From the NCBI GenBank assembly GCA_037951165.1, contig JBBDHG010000014.1:23581001-23645000 (forward strand): a DNA stretch of 64,000 nucleotides. The letters run 5' to 3'. The number at the start of each line of letters is the position of its first letter. Position 1 is the first letter of the stretch. Source of the stretch: Lophius americanus. Taxonomy: Eukaryota > Chordata > Actinopteri > Lophiiformes > Lophiidae. Made by a program: the position numbers and the translations under genes. Of the stretch, positions 36,711 through 49,400 are shown piece after piece. The notes beneath the pieces are model-generated. The model did not search any database and had not been told where the DNA came from. It saw only the letters and a list, made by a program, of their open reading frames with translations.

Positions 36711-38105
36711 TGAACCTCAAAATGAATCAATTTTGTCATATCGAGATTGTATTCTGAATGATTTTTAGAAAGTCTGGACAGCTTTCCTCCGATTCCGTAG
36801 TTGCCGTTTGATAAGCACCACTTCCCATCAGTGAAGTGTCTAACTTGTAGAGTGCTTGAATGCTTTACCTTGGATTGGCAAACTTGTATTGTTTGGTCTT
36901 ATTTCTTTCAAGACACAGAACGTTGTTCTGCACCATTCCTGAACTTTCATCCTTGATTCCACGTTCAAGTCAGATTTAAGCAAATTTCCCCACAGCACTC
37001 CTGAAATATTTAGTTAATGGGAACAATGCGCAACACAGATGTGAGGTGGCATCATCTCAATATGAATTTGAAATGATGAAGTGATTCATATGAATTTATA
37101 TGATTGAACATATAATGACTAATTATATCACATAGGATGGAATTTAACTTTATTGTAATATGAATGAGAGCTGGCAATATACCTGGAGTTCGGTGTCTTT
37201 CAAAACTTTTTTAACTATGTTTGTAAAGAAGCTCCTTTGTTTGATCTGAAGGTGAGACACTAGTGACCACCTCTAGTCCACATTATCAAGGGTATCTCCC
37301 ATCCCTACTGTACTGTTGATCACAGTTTGTGTGTGTTGACCCAGTCATATAAAATAGTGTTGAATGTGTGTGCTTCCACTTCCTCTGCTTCAATGTCTAG
37401 TGTCAAGCCGACATTTCCAAAAGGGTATGCAGTCTCTCTCTTGTCTAACTCCATAGTTATACCCTTGTGGATTATCATCTCTGTCAAAACTTGCACTCAT
37501 GTTTTTGTCATCTCCATCAATGCACACTTTTCTCAGTGTATCAGTTCACGTGATAATTTCTACCACATTTTGCATTAAGATAGCGATGTAGCTATTGTCT
37601 GTCCTCTCGTTTTTCAAATCTCTTTTTCCTCTGCTTCCTTCATGCATTGTCTACTTTCTAGTTGTAAACCATTTCCTCACTGCCCTTCATTTCAAGTTTA
37701 TTTTTCTCCTTGTCTCATCTTGAATAACTTTTGGCTCTGTTTTACGGTTGGTCTTGCACACAGTGTTCTTTATGTGGGTACTTTTCCCCAACTTTCCCTT
37801 GTCCTTGTTGGACTGACTCCACAATCCTCTGCCAAGTGCTCTTACAGAGACATAAAATCATATTACTCTGCAACCAAAGCTGTCCAAAGTAATGTAATGT
37901 TTTGAAAATATACTCCACAAAATGGAACCTGATTCACATCGCCCTTTACTTATGATAAATTTTCTACATTCTCAAACTATCAATAGCAGAGTACAAAAAT
38001 ACAATTTCATCTGATTCAAGAAATACCTTTAAAAATCCAACCATATAACTATATATATACAAAACAATCCTTTAAGCACATAAATAGAGAATCTTATTAT
38101 TTCGG
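36711..38105. other. no gene recognised
   Basis: AT-rich sequence with frames of up to 87 codons. Nothing supportable. Confidence 0.5.
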
Positions 38106-39410
38106 TGTTACGGCCAGTCGTATAATTATGGAATATTGTGTGAATATTTTCCTCTATGGCCTGGTATGTTTAAACTGATGTAGGAGTGAGACCTCCCTTG
38201 TCTTAGTAGGATCTACGTATGTGAAGTTAGATGGAACCATGTCAAAAGAATTACATAGGCCAACAGGGACAAACGCATTGTAAACATCAATTCGAAAACA
38301 TGCGCCTACTGCAAATTAAGAAAACATCTAAATCAAGTTGACAACACACGCACACTACACATTTAGAAAGAAGATCTGCAAAAAGCTATTAAAATGGCCA
38401 GTTAAGAGTTTTTCTTCAGCAAGTATAATACAGCTTGATTACTGTAGCTTTGGGTACTGTGCATGCTAGGTTCATTGTTAACTTTATTTGTTGTTTTCGC
38501 AATGTTGGATTAAAGTGTTATTCAGAGTCACATAACTGCATGACCCGGAAGTTAAGGCAAGGTACGCCGACAAATCAAAATATAATGAAATGTTTGTACA
38601 TTGTATCTGTTTTAGTCACTAAATGAAGCCCTAAAGAGCATATCCGGGGCTGCGTCAATTTTAAGGGTCCTTTGTAAAAACCCTTGTTGTATTGTGGCTT
38701 TGCAGATCTTCTTTCTTAATGTGTTGTGTGTTTTGTTGCGTTGGTGTGTTGTCAACTTGATGGTTGCCGAGCTTTTGGCCAATGTAGAATGTTGCTGATG
38801 ATGCTGCCGCACCTATTGGCTGACCCAGGGGGCGGATCTAGGGGCTGGATTATGAAATCTTTGCTTAACAAGGAAATCTCTCTCTCGCTCTCCTTGAATG
38901 ACAAACTTTGACACCAACAGTGTAGTGTGTGTTTGTGGCTGAATGTGTGTTAGCCCTTTTGCTAGTATGTCTGTATTTGTAAATAGATTTTACTGTATAT
39001 ATTAACACTTAGCACAAAGCGAAAGGGTGAACCACAATTTGGTTTGCACCGTTTTCTCCTGTTTTTGATTCGTTAGGGAGTTAGATTAAGCCGGATTACT
39101 TTCCGTTCTATTTCTTATGTCAGGATTTAGATGGTTTTATACAAATAAGTTAGTTTGGCTTTTGTTTGTTGGTTTGGCCCTCAGTTAAACCTGAAGTCAA
39201 AACTTCCCTTTTTTTTTCAGCTTGCCTTTTTGTAAAACTACATTCACACCTGTACCATAATTGTCACAATCTGTCCTTATCTTTTAATCAAGAGTATTAT
39301 TGTTACCTGGTAAATACCTTGTGTGACAACAAAATTTCTAAAATTTTTGTCCTTACATTGTACGTGTCACATTTTTATGTAACATCCCCACGCTAGACTG
39401 GGGCGTAACA
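38106..39410 (+). mobile_element. candidate solo LTR of a Gypsy-type retrotransposon
   Basis: Starts TGTTACGGCCAGTC and ends GACTGGGGCGTAACA. Reverse-complemented, the end reads TGTTACGCCCCAGTC, so the two ends are short inverted repeats with LTR-like TG...CA borders. The inside holds a promoter-like GC island (ATTGGCTGACCCAGGGGGCG at about 38815) and a T-rich downstream region (TTTGGCCCTCAGTTAAACCT) that I associate with a fish Gypsy LTR. No target duplication is visible (TTCGG before, GGTTT after), and 1.3 kb is long, so the left border could be coincidental and an insertion may lie within 38160-38620. Confidence 0.45.
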
Positions 39411-39873
39411 GGTTTGTATATTGTGTGTATATATGTGTATATTTAGCCCTCTATATATACACAGTTTTGTATATTGTATGTATTTTTCATTTAGCTTATC
39501 GTAAAAGTATTTTGGCAATCCCGCATGACTGATATTCTAAAAAATCTCTAGTAGCCACAGCAGCAACCGCAATTACTCCTGGAGGTGTTAATACCCCCAT
39601 TTGAAAACATTTTGCTAATGTATGATATCACGACTGCACTTCCTGAACTAAACTGTATCTATCATCAAAGGAAAAGGGATGTGTTCCCTGGTCATTTATC
39701 TGATGTATCCAAAAACTATATTGGCAATTTTATTCTGAACTTCTTATAAGCACAAAAAAGAAGACATTAAAGGACTTTGTTATTTTTCAGTTGATACAGA
39801 TGTTTAAAAAATCGAATAACAAAATAGAAATCTTCAAAGTTGTTGAATTTATATGTACGCACTTTTCTATAAC
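39411..39873. other. no gene recognised
   Basis: AT-rich spacer. Confidence 0.5.
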
Positions 39874-40098
39874 CACGAAAAGTAAGGGATACTCGCCACA
39901 GATCCTTCATGTTAACGCAATAACTCAGAAATAATATCATCGATCATTTTCGTATGTCATACTTACGTAGACCACAGCTTTATCTCCAAAGAATTCTCGG
40001 GACATCATTTCACAGGGGAATTTCTTGTACAACAAAGAGGATTGGGGTTTTTTCTGGGGATATAGCCTTGCTGTCAGGGACGACAGGACAGGCCTGGT
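39874..40098 (+). mobile_element. family X repeat, copy 10, internally deleted
   Basis: Plus-strand copy of 225 bp. Terminus remnant ACGAAAAGTAAGGGATACTC, CAGATCCTTCATGTTAACGC, ACTTACGTAGACCACAGC, then a jump to TTTATCTCCAAAGAATTCTC and directly to the far end (GGATTGGGGTTTTTTCTGGGG, hairpin GCTGTCAGGGACGACAGG from 40070). All internal modules are gone. Confidence 0.75.
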
Positions 40099-40655
40099 GG
40101 AAAATGGTGAACGCAGGGTGGCTAACCCAACCGTCTCATTTATGCAATAGGCTTTCTCATAACAAACATTAATATTTAAGAGTGGTTGCATCCTAACAGC
40201 AGCGTGTTTCTTTGTTTTTGTGCCACCAGCCTGTCATATTTTGTATCTGGGGAAATCTTTAGTAGAGGGAAATGTGTGTTGGCTGCAAAGCATGAATTAA
40301 ACTCATTCAAAGGTCAATGAAGATTTAGTGGTTACACTGAAATAATGAGGGGAAATATAAGGGTTCCAATTATTGGAAAATGAGCTTTGTAAATAAGAGA
40401 TAAGCAGACTAATTGGACAACCCATGGTATCAGTGAACGATATTTCAGCTTGACTATGCAGGCAGGGTTGCGTTAAGATATGGTAATTAAGGCAATTATG
40501 TCTTCCTCAACACTTCACACCAGAAAAGGAGATGATAGAAGGGTGGGGGGGCTCTTGAAAATGGGGAGGATTCTTTTACCTGAAAATACTTTTCTAAACG
40601 CACATCAATTAATTTGTTACATCAGATTAAAATCTATCCCAGCAAACAACAAGAG
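40099..40655. other. no gene recognised
   Basis: AT-rich spacer between two family X copies of opposite orientation. Confidence 0.5.
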
Positions 40656-41085
40656 CATATCCCCAAAAAGTCCCCGATCCCCACAAGCAACCCCCCTGAT
40701 GTCCAAAGTATTTTTATAAAAACAGGACCTTCTAGTGAGTAATATATGAAATACATTCAGTACAGATTTCCTCGAGTCGATTCATATGCACAAAATTTGG
40801 ACTAAAATGGACCAATAGTTGAGAAAATATGGCCCAAAAACTTTTGCCAAAAAAGCTCTCGCTAGTGTCCGAAATATAATATACAAGTTACTCGGTTCCC
40901 AAAATCGATCCAATACTTCCTCACACTAAGGTCTATGGCAGTCCAAAATTTGAAAATGAAATATAAAAGCGTTTTTTGGGTAACATATGAAAAGAAGCCT
41001 TTGTAAAAAAAAAAAAAGTGAGAAAATATAATATGAACAATTTAGATCTCCTTGAGGCGATTCATATTCAACACATTTCAGAACC
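40656..41085 (-). mobile_element. family X repeat, copy 11
   Basis: Minus-strand copy beginning at the far terminus (CATATCCCCAAAAAGTCCCC) without hairpin. It has a full module (TTTCCTCGAGTCGATTCATA, TTTGGACTAAAATGG), the CCAATACTTCCTCACAC block, and then a second module core (TTAGATCTCCTTGAGGCGAT at about 41040) out of normal order. The copy is therefore rearranged, or two copies are fused; the GC-rich terminus is missing. Confidence 0.7.
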
Positions 41086-41935
41086 AGATAGGAAGTCAAA
41101 CACAGAAAAGAACATAAAGCATCTGCTCAGATTCGAAAATAAATTTGACCGGATGCTTTCAAAAATAAATACACGATGCTTCGGATCGCAATCGAAAATC
41201 CGTCACAATTAACATGAGGCTAGAAAGTCAGTGGTCAGTCAGAGGATCAACAAGTCACCACAGAAGAGGAGAAATTTATTTAGGAAGTTGAGAACCACAC
41301 GATCATGTATTACTCCACAGAACCACGTCACCGCAACGCTCCCTGTGGAATCAAGACGTAAACCCATCTACTGACCCAGCAACAAAAGACTCACAAATCA
41401 TAAGGCGTAAAATCCATGCCAAATTAACATGCAGAAAATTAAATCGATTTCTAAACCGGGACAGTCGGGGCCCGGTTTAACTAATTGGGTCACTGGTACC
41501 GTTAGTCTGCAGGGTACCGGCTGTAAATATGGATGGAAACAAATAATCTGCTGAGGTGACCCCGAAAGGGAACGGCTGAAAGGTGTAGAAGTACCAGCAG
41601 TGTCCGTCTTTCAGTCACGACCCAGAGACATTTAGTCCCGTTCCAGCATGTTAGGGATCGTGTATGCGTGGCTACGAGATCCTCAACCTCATCCCTCCCG
41701 CCTCAAATCCACTCATCTGCTTCGTGTTGCAGTTGTGCTCTGGATTCCTGAATCTCAATGTAATTTTCTTTTTTGACCTTGATCCAAGAAGTATGATTTT
41801 TTTTTTTTTTTTTATTTTAAGTGAAAAACTGTTGGATTGATTTCACATTGCATCTGGCACAGATAAGCACAGTCTCGAAACATCAATCTAAATTAATTTG
41901 CTTTTTAGGGTTACCAAAGACTATAAGAACATAAT
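41086..41935. other. unclassified CpG-bearing block, poly-T at end
   Basis: 41250-41700 is clearly richer in G, C and CpG than its surroundings (GGGGCCCGGTTTAACTAATT, GGTGACCCCGAAAGGGAACG), but without an open frame or a recognised repeat. A T17 run lies at 41797-41813. No gene can be supported. Confidence 0.4.
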
Positions 41936-42110
41936 AGTATTATTAATAATTCATCCTTTATTGATTGCATACAGTCCTACACAGCACAACATAGTGAAAT
42001 TATTACTCTGCATTTGACGCCTCCCAGAGGGAGCCCTCGGTGGCCCCTTTGAAGCGCCCGAGGTGAATATTGAGATCAGGGTCTTGCTCTTGCTGGGGTA
42101 AGTTATATAT
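41936..42110 (-). repeat. LINE 3' tail fragment
   Basis: TCATCCTTTATTGATTGCAT, then CATAGTGAAATTATTACTCT and GCATTTGACGCCTCCC, a pattern typical of the reverse complement of a fish LINE 3' UTR (TTTATTGAT ... AGTGAAATT ... GCATTTGACCC). It ends near CAGGGTCTTGCTCTTGC. Confidence 0.6.
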
Positions 42111-43528
42111 CTAGAGAAATATCTTAGATGGATGAGTAAAAAGTCGAGCCCATATTTTCATGGTTACGGGATGATGATTTGTTAAGATTGTGGTCCAATT
42201 GCAGAGCTACAACACAAAACACAATGTTTTGTGTGCTGTTTGGGGGAGAAACCACAGTGTTTGAGGAGCCTGCTAAATTATGATTAAGTCCTTAAATTGC
42301 TACATGAAAGAAAAATTACATGAAAAGTTCTGTTTTATGTTAGATTAAAAAAAAAGAATGTAAAATGCAAAAGCGTTAATGTCTCTCACACTGCAGGCGA
42401 TGGTTTGTTTGAATTTAGTGTAGTTAAGGGGAAATCAGGACGAGCCAAAGGACCTGGGATCAACTCGCAGGCAGCCGTTTGGCATTCAGTCAATATCTCA
42501 GTCCTCAGGAGAGAAGAAATAAAAGAACTGTGGAATTATGAATAGGGTTAGAGCTCAACTTCAAAGCTTTAAAGACTGATGATTTTTGTTATTCAATTTT
42601 AAAAAAAGATTACCAATCTTGTGTCAGTGTTAGGAGTGGTGCCATCAAAGATTATGGGATGCAGTGGAGTACTATGAAATGTGGTCTCAGGTCCGTCCCT
42701 ATTAATATTAAAATGAAATGTTTTATTTAAAAAAACACATTGTGGTCACAAACAGTAATTAAAAAACCGAATCCGAAAATCTAAATTGAATCTGGAAAAT
42801 ATGTAAAGTTATTCAAATACTTTACTATTACTGCTATTACTATTCCTTGAATATATAACAAAAAACAGTGTTATTATCAAAACAATAATAACATATTTAA
42901 TATATCATAATGAAATAATAGTATCCATATAAATATGAAAATTATTTGTATTGTTCTAGTGTACTTCTCTGTCAACAATAAACTGAAAACGTAACGTGTT
43001 CTACAACCTCTGATCGGCTGTTGTAAATTAAACCTATCAACTGATTAAAATAAAAGAGTACCCGTTACAGATTATTTTTTTGTTTGTTTAAGTTGTCGGT
43101 AGATTTAGTTACTGGAAATAACTCGGACATTAATGGGTAAATCTAAAACATATTTTTCTTTAGTAATTTTGGGTACTTTTTTGCCTCGCTGGAGGTTGCT
43201 GCACTCTGAGTGCTTTTTTTTCTAGTTGTGATCTGTTTTTCTTATTACGACACTCAAGGACCAACTGATGTGTTTTTTTTACTCACTTGTTTGTAGCTCT
43301 ATTTTTCCTTTGGATTTAATGGCGCTGAGGTCAGGTCTACTTGAAAAGGTTAAGTCACATACTGTAGGTGGAGGGCCCTTCATTGTTTGCTTTGTTTGTT
43401 TGTTCACCCAAGTATGTGAAAAATATGTTGAACACATGCTTTAAAAGAAAATAGATTTCAAAATCCAACATCTGTATTTAATTGCCAATTACTTGTATTA
43501 TTTAGCTTATCCTCCATTTTTAATAAGT
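42111..43528. other. no gene recognised
   Basis: AT-rich sequence with no frame above 60 codons. Confidence 0.55.
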
Positions 43529-43820
43529 AAACTAGGCCTACACTGTCTTCCCTGACAGCAAAGGTATATCCCAAAAAATCCCCCAATCCCCTTGTGTTGT
43601 AGATCAACCATGATTGGACTAATTCAATGGGAAGTTAAATGCGAATAACAATGTTTTCCTTGATTCTTATTCACTAAATTTGGACTAAATTGGACCAACA
43701 GCAAGTTGTTTCCGAAAAGAATACTTTTTCATAAAAGATGCTCCTCGAACTTTTAGAGTATAATATGATACACACAAGATAGATCTCCTCAGGTTGATCC
43801 ATATTCACCAAATTATGATA
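43529..43820 (-). mobile_element. family X repeat, copy 12, truncated
   Basis: Minus-strand copy beginning at the hairpin end (ACTGTCTTCCCTGACAGC at 43542-43559), followed by GGTATATCCCAAAAAATCCC and one module. It breaks off after the second CATATTCACCAAATT block. Confidence 0.75.
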
Positions 43821-44277
43821 AAATCCTCCCTTTCATTGTTTGAATATTGTGTGTCTTGTCTAGAGTAAATTCAAGGCTGCAAACAAGAACAGAAGTAAAA
43901 GCGCTTGGACATAATTGTGTGGTCATTGTTTCATAAAGATGCATGCAAAAATAGAAAAACACTCCCTTTTGTGAGGAAAATCCAGGAAAACATGTGCTGA
44001 TTGTAATGGAATAGAGAAGTGACAACCACTGACTGAATGATCGCATCATTCCAATTTTTAATATGTCCTCACATCAGGTATTTCTCCTGAAGAATGAAAG
44101 TGGCTAAAAAACTAACAACATGAAAATCTCATTGCTTTTTTTGCTTGAAAAGTGGTATGAGGCGTGTATTGAGAATCATTTTTTTTAGGACAAATAGATT
44201 TTATGACTTCATCAAAAATAATCAAATTAATCAAAATAATTATTACAGCAAATCACAGCAGCTGCAGAGAGATTTTT
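43821..44277. other. no gene recognised
   Basis: AT-rich spacer between two oppositely oriented family X copies. Confidence 0.5.
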
Positions 44278-45010
44278 TATATCCCGAAAAGTCCGAGATT
44301 TAATGGAATTTCCATCCCCGCTCATCCGCGTCCGCAGCAGATCCTCCGTGTTAACAAGAAAAGTCAAAAGCTCTTTCATTGATCATTTTTAAATGTTATG
44401 CCTTCAAAGACCTTAGTGTGAGACAGAACTGGATTGATGCTGGGAAAGGTCAGTTGCATATTTCAGACACTATGAATCGACTCAAGAAGATTTATCTCGT
44501 ATACATTGTGTTTTACTCTAATAGTTCATTTTTACTCTCTAGGTGCCGCTTCTTACAAAAAGACTAATTCCAAACCAAAGTCCAAATTTGGTGCATATAA
44601 ATCAACTGGATGAGATCTTTCTTGCAAATAAACTATATAAACTAACTCTAGTGGTTCATATTCAAACTCACTAGGGGGAAAATTTCCTTTTTCTTTTTTT
44701 TTTAATACAAAAAACATTGTTTTCTGGTCATTACTTACTAACCGTTAGTCCAATTTTGTTTTTATTAGGTGCATATGAATCAAGTCATGGAGATATATCT
44801 TGTGTTTTCACATATGTATCTTGTGTTAGCAGTAAAATATGTGAAATATGATGTTTATATCATATTTCGAATAACACAGTTTTTTATCCAAAACATACTA
44901 ACTGTTCCACTTTAGTCCAAATTTGGTTCATATGAATTTTTTTTTGGGGGGGGGGAACTTTAAGGAGATATAAACTTGCTGTCAGGACGACAGCATAGGT
45001 CTATATTAGC
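44278..45010 (+). mobile_element. family X repeat, copy 13, longest and most complete
   Basis: Best reference copy of the family. From left: terminus TATATCCCGAAAAGTCCGAG, CG-rich segment with CGCGTCCGCAGCAGATCC, TTAGTGTGAGACAGAACTGG, then three to four imperfect modules of about 130-160 bp. Each module has a core GAATC(A/G)ACT..A.GAGAT.T(A/T)TCTTG, a TTCATATT block and a G-run/T-run. It ends AACTTTAAGGAGATATAAAC and the hairpin GCTGTCAGGACGACAGC (44989-45005), then ATAGGTCTATATTAGC. The left terminus TATATCCC(C)GAAAAGT is the reverse complement of the right ACTTTTCGGGGATATA seen in sister copies, i.e. inverted termini of about 16 bp. No shared coding frame. Likely a non-autonomous DNA element; true boundaries and target duplication are not proven. 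Confidence 0.8.
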
Positions 45011-45899
45011 TCACCCTCGCGGGATGACTAACTGCCTATTCCACCTACTGTGTTGCATTGGTCTTGCATCCATTCAACGCACCAGGCTTCGGTCAGGTTG
45101 ATCGGGTCCAGTGGGTCAATGTTGTCTCCTGCCTTCTTTTGTGAAACAGGCAATAAAATAAAATGATTATAATAAAAATGTATTATTAGAAGAAGAACAA
45201 TGACGGAAAGGATTAATTGAAAACATGACACAGTGGAACAAACTGTTTGAAATGAAACGGTAAGTAATACACTCAAAAACCAGAACCAAGAAAGAAAGTT
45301 AGTTTTAGGTTGTATATTCGACACTCATTTGAATATCTGCAAAACAGCCATGAGCCAGAAGCAAACCTCAGACTAGTTTAAAAACTAGTTAATATCGTTG
45401 ATTTTTGCACTGAGCATAATGTGTGTATTTATATATTCAGCAAACGTAGAGGCCAGGATAGGAGTTTGTTGAACGAGACACACTCAGCCGTCACACACTG
45501 ACTAGCTGTGGTGTTCTGTGCATGAGGAAGTGAGCGTTCACACATCTCGAAGGGCTGACTTTTGAGGATGGAATGAAGGCGGTGTGATTTTCGTGACTCT
45601 GTTGGTTTTGAAATCCAGCCTCTCTTACTTATTTCATCACTTTCCCTAGCTTAATGAGTATAAGGTGGAAAACTGATGCTCATATAATCGCAGTCTAGAG
45701 CTCTTATATAAATGAATATGAATATGAATGTTAGTGCGGGGGAAAAAACCCTCTACTAACGTGTAAACCCTTATTAGTTCTTATATGAATCAAACGTTAC
45801 CATGGAATGGATAAATGCAGCGACAGACATACTTAATCTAATTCAAACTGTTTCCCAACATAACCAAAATAAGAATGTTTTGACCACAAATGAAAGACT
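45011..45899. other. no gene recognised
   Basis: AT-rich sequence; a 98-codon minus frame at 45028-45324 has no motif. Confidence 0.5.
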
Positions 45900-46455
45900 T
45901 TCTTCTTCTTCTTGTGGCCATTCCCTTCTGAGTTCGCTACCTGATTCCATCCACAGTTAGGGTTTTGGTTAGATGTTAGCACCCTTCTGGCCAACAGTGA
46001 TGATATTTGTTAAGCAACGACCAGACCGATCCAGACAGGAAATCAGTTTCCTGTTCATCATATTGATTTGTCATAGGTTTTACGCCGGATACCCTTCCTG
46101 ACGCAACCCTCCCCATTTGTCATTTTCAGTCACTGTGCCCTTTACTTTTTTCATGATACAACATGTAACTCTTTATTTATTACCTATTTTATTGCTATTA
46201 ATTTAACCTTATCTAACTTATCTTTCCATCCTTATCTTGTTGTCCTTCACCGACCTCAGTTTGTCTGTTCATCTGTGCTTTGACACGTAAAATATTGGAT
46301 GTTATTTTTTGTGATTTTGGACGAGGTAAGCTACAAATGACTGGCACTCATTGAGATAAATAAAGTTGTCTGATTCTGAATCTGAATCCATTTGTCTGGG
46401 CTTGGGACTGGCACCAGAAGTGCATTGATTTGTGACCCTTTTGAGGCTGGGTTAA
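45900..46455 (+). mobile_element. common fish dispersed repeat, interrupted
   Basis: Left part 45900-46120 (CTTCTTCTTGTGGCC, then GGTTTTACGCCGGATACCCT, TCCTGACGCAACCCTCCCC) and right part 46388-46455 (CTGGGCTTGGGACTGGCACC, AGTGCATTGATTTGTG, GGCTGGGTT) are the two halves of one very common fish repeat. A retroposon insertion at 46121-46387 splits them. Confidence 0.7.
46113..46395 (+). mobile_element. 5'-truncated LINE tail insertion with 8-bp target duplication
   Basis: The insert, about 267 bp (46121-46387), is flanked by exact direct repeats CCATTTGT at 46113-46120 and 46388-46395. It ends with GAGATAAATAAAGTTGTCTG and ATTCTGAATCTGAAT, i.e. an AATAAA signal and a short tandem tail typical of LINE 3' ends. 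No coding sequence remains. Removing it restores a continuous host repeat. Confidence 0.8.
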
Positions 46456-49400
46456 AGGAAATACTTTCTCATTATTACAACTAACTGAAGGGCGGAGTTG
46501 TAATTATTAGACATAGAAAAAATACACTAACAATCATTCATAACCTCTGATATCTCAAGAAATAAGATATTTTAGAAATTCATGTACCTTAACGACTTGT
46601 TTAAGCCAAAGCTGTCATCATGAGTCAACGCACCACAACCTCAATAATCGCTTGAATAGACGTAATATGATGAGTACGAAAGATTCGACATCAACTGTTG
46701 GCCAGAGTTTGAGCAGGTTTTAAGAATAGCAATAATCAACCTATCAGACTTTTTAAGGCGGCAGCCAGCTTTCTAATTCAGCTAACAAGGTAGGAGGATG
46801 GAGACTGGTATTTTGTATGATAAAAGTGTTTTTTTAATGAGGCGTGAAGGCAGAAAGCACAATAACACGTCGCTTCTATTATCAACAAACACTTCCCATG
46901 CTTGATTTTAAGGGCGTTTTATCCCAATGATGTTGAGTCTTGAGGCCAGAACTCTTGATTCCTGGATGGCTTCAATCTTTTCTTTTTTTTTTACAGCTTT
47001 TCTTGTTTCCATGACGAGAACTCTAGCCACTTAAGCAATTCCTTGACTTATGGCATATGTACAGACGCATCTCCTCCTATTCAAAAATAACGATCTATAA
47101 AACATAGAAATATAATTCAAATTACATTACATTTATAATATAATAATGAGGTCAAAATGTAGGAGCCACTCTTTTTATGAATTAATTTACTGATGCTGAA
47201 ATTCAAAATCTTGGCTCTTTGCTTTAAGTAGTGCAAAGTGTAGCACAAAAACAGGTGTGGCCTCATTACTTTTGTTGAATAGAATTTAATGATAATGTGG
47301 GACTAAACTTCAAGTTGGACTGAAATGTTGACTGCAACGACAGAATAAATTAAAAGTTTTGACACTCAACATTTCGTATGTGATCAGAGATTACACAACC
47401 TTTTTAAAAGAGCCTTGGGAATCGTGCCAACTAAAACTGTAAAAGAAAATAGTGGAGGGTGTCATGAAACAAAAAAATATAATGCCAGCATTTTCAAATG
47501 AACTGGGTTTACTGTAAAAAGGTTTAGTGAATGCTCCTGAGAGCATTTGGTAACCTCTTTTATGCAATCAAATGTTTTACAAAGAAAGATGAACCTTCAT
47601 CAATTTTTTTGCTTGTGCCTTTTCAAGGATGCTGATATAGAATAACCTTTTACCTGCTGAATATTCCAACCAAGTGTTTTTGAGCATCTCACAACTTTGT
47701 CTTTCTTAATTAAAACCTGTTAAAGCCCGCTGGACGTTTTAAGTTAAGTCTCACCAGAATTGCCAATCCAAACTAAACTTAAAATATCCTCACAAATATC
47801 AGGTGTATTTGCATTTCCTTGGTAGCTGAATTTGACAGTAACTATTTTTGTTCTAAACAGTTTTTCAATCAATCATTGTACATTAAAAAGTTTATATTGC
47901 TGTGAGGTTTGTATCTTGATGTTGCGCAGCACATATTCACAAATTCCATTGTGGTGCGTGACACGCCTTTGATTCGCCTGTCGCCTCCCCTCATCAGGGA
48001 CGTCATGGATAACGTCATAAAGGGATCCCCTTATTCTGGATTGGCTGCTTTCTCTTCGTGTTAACACTGGGTGGTCCAGTGACTGCACCAGCCTCATCAG
48101 CCTCCAGCAACGATAAGAGGAACATGAGCCAACGTCGCTGGGCGACTGCATCTTGTGCTCAGTAGCCGTCGGTGCTTCACCTGTATTGGTAACTAGACTT
48201 AATTGTTAACTCGTCTTTCGGAGGCACAAGACAGCCGCTCAAATTAAATATTTGTCATTAAAACAAGAGTGAATCAAGCAGAAATAATATTTATGTAAGA
48301 TTTCTAATAATTCATATTTTGTTCTAAATCAATTTCCCCTTGAAAACAATAAAAAATCATATGCTAAACAAACGCATACATTTTAACCATTTGCATCCTG
48401 CTTATCTACAACGAGACAAATATAAACCTTATTCTTATTGTTTTGATTGATCCTGTATCAATACTGATTTAATTGAATTGTTTTCATACTTCAGGGTTTA
48501 ATTTCTGACTTTACGAAATTTGAACAAATACATTCTGAATATGTGATTATCTAAATTAAATCAAATGGATTCAAGCACTTTACTTAAACTTTTCAAAGAT
48601 TTATTTTTTTAGAGTGCAGGGAGAAGCATGAGTGTGATCTTCTGGGGAGTAGAACTGGGCTGAAGTGATTTGTTTTTATTTGCTAAAGCTGTGTTTTCTA
48701 TTGACTCAAGTGGGGATTCTCAGGTTACAGATGGTATCAATTATAGCGCGGATGTTGCATTGGGCATTGGCTCTGCCCCCCTGCTAGTCGGACATCTATA
48801 TTGATGAACCTTTTTTTTTTTAAGTGCACATGTAAATAAATATTACTTGTCAACTTAGTTTTTAAAGGCTGCTTTATCAGCATTATGAGATTATCTTTCA
48901 GGAACATAGAAAACGAAAACTCCACAGCTGAGTTAGTTGTGCTATTTTTGGTAGGAGATTATTTCCTGTTTATATGGGCCTCTAGGGGGGAAGGAGTTAA
49001 ATTGGCACAAAATGCTCAGTAACGCAGAGGAAAATCTGCAGTGCTACCTGCCCTGCCTCAACAACACCTCTGCACCACAAACCATTTCAATGCAGCATCA
49101 TTTGGAATTCCAGGATACCGAATGCTGCATGCATTTAGCAGTTTGCCATCAAGCCTAACTGTGCATGTGTTTATGAGTCAGTATCAGATATGTCTCCTGC
49201 AGAATTATTATAATTGTTTTTTTTTCCAAACTTTGTCAAATAGATTAGGTCAGAGCATTGTCATGCACTTCTGGAATCACTCGACTTCTAGTAGACAAGT
49301 AGCACTGTGATCTAATGACCTATTTCTTTTTTGTGTGGAGGCCAAGCTTTAACGACGTCTTTAAAAGTGTTGTTTGCTCCTTCACAGTCTTCACTCTGAT

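Noticed and set aside
47873..48151. Arg/Gln-rich minus-strand frame, possibly a Harbinger- or hAT-type piece
   Set aside because: No catalytic or finger motif could be pointed to.
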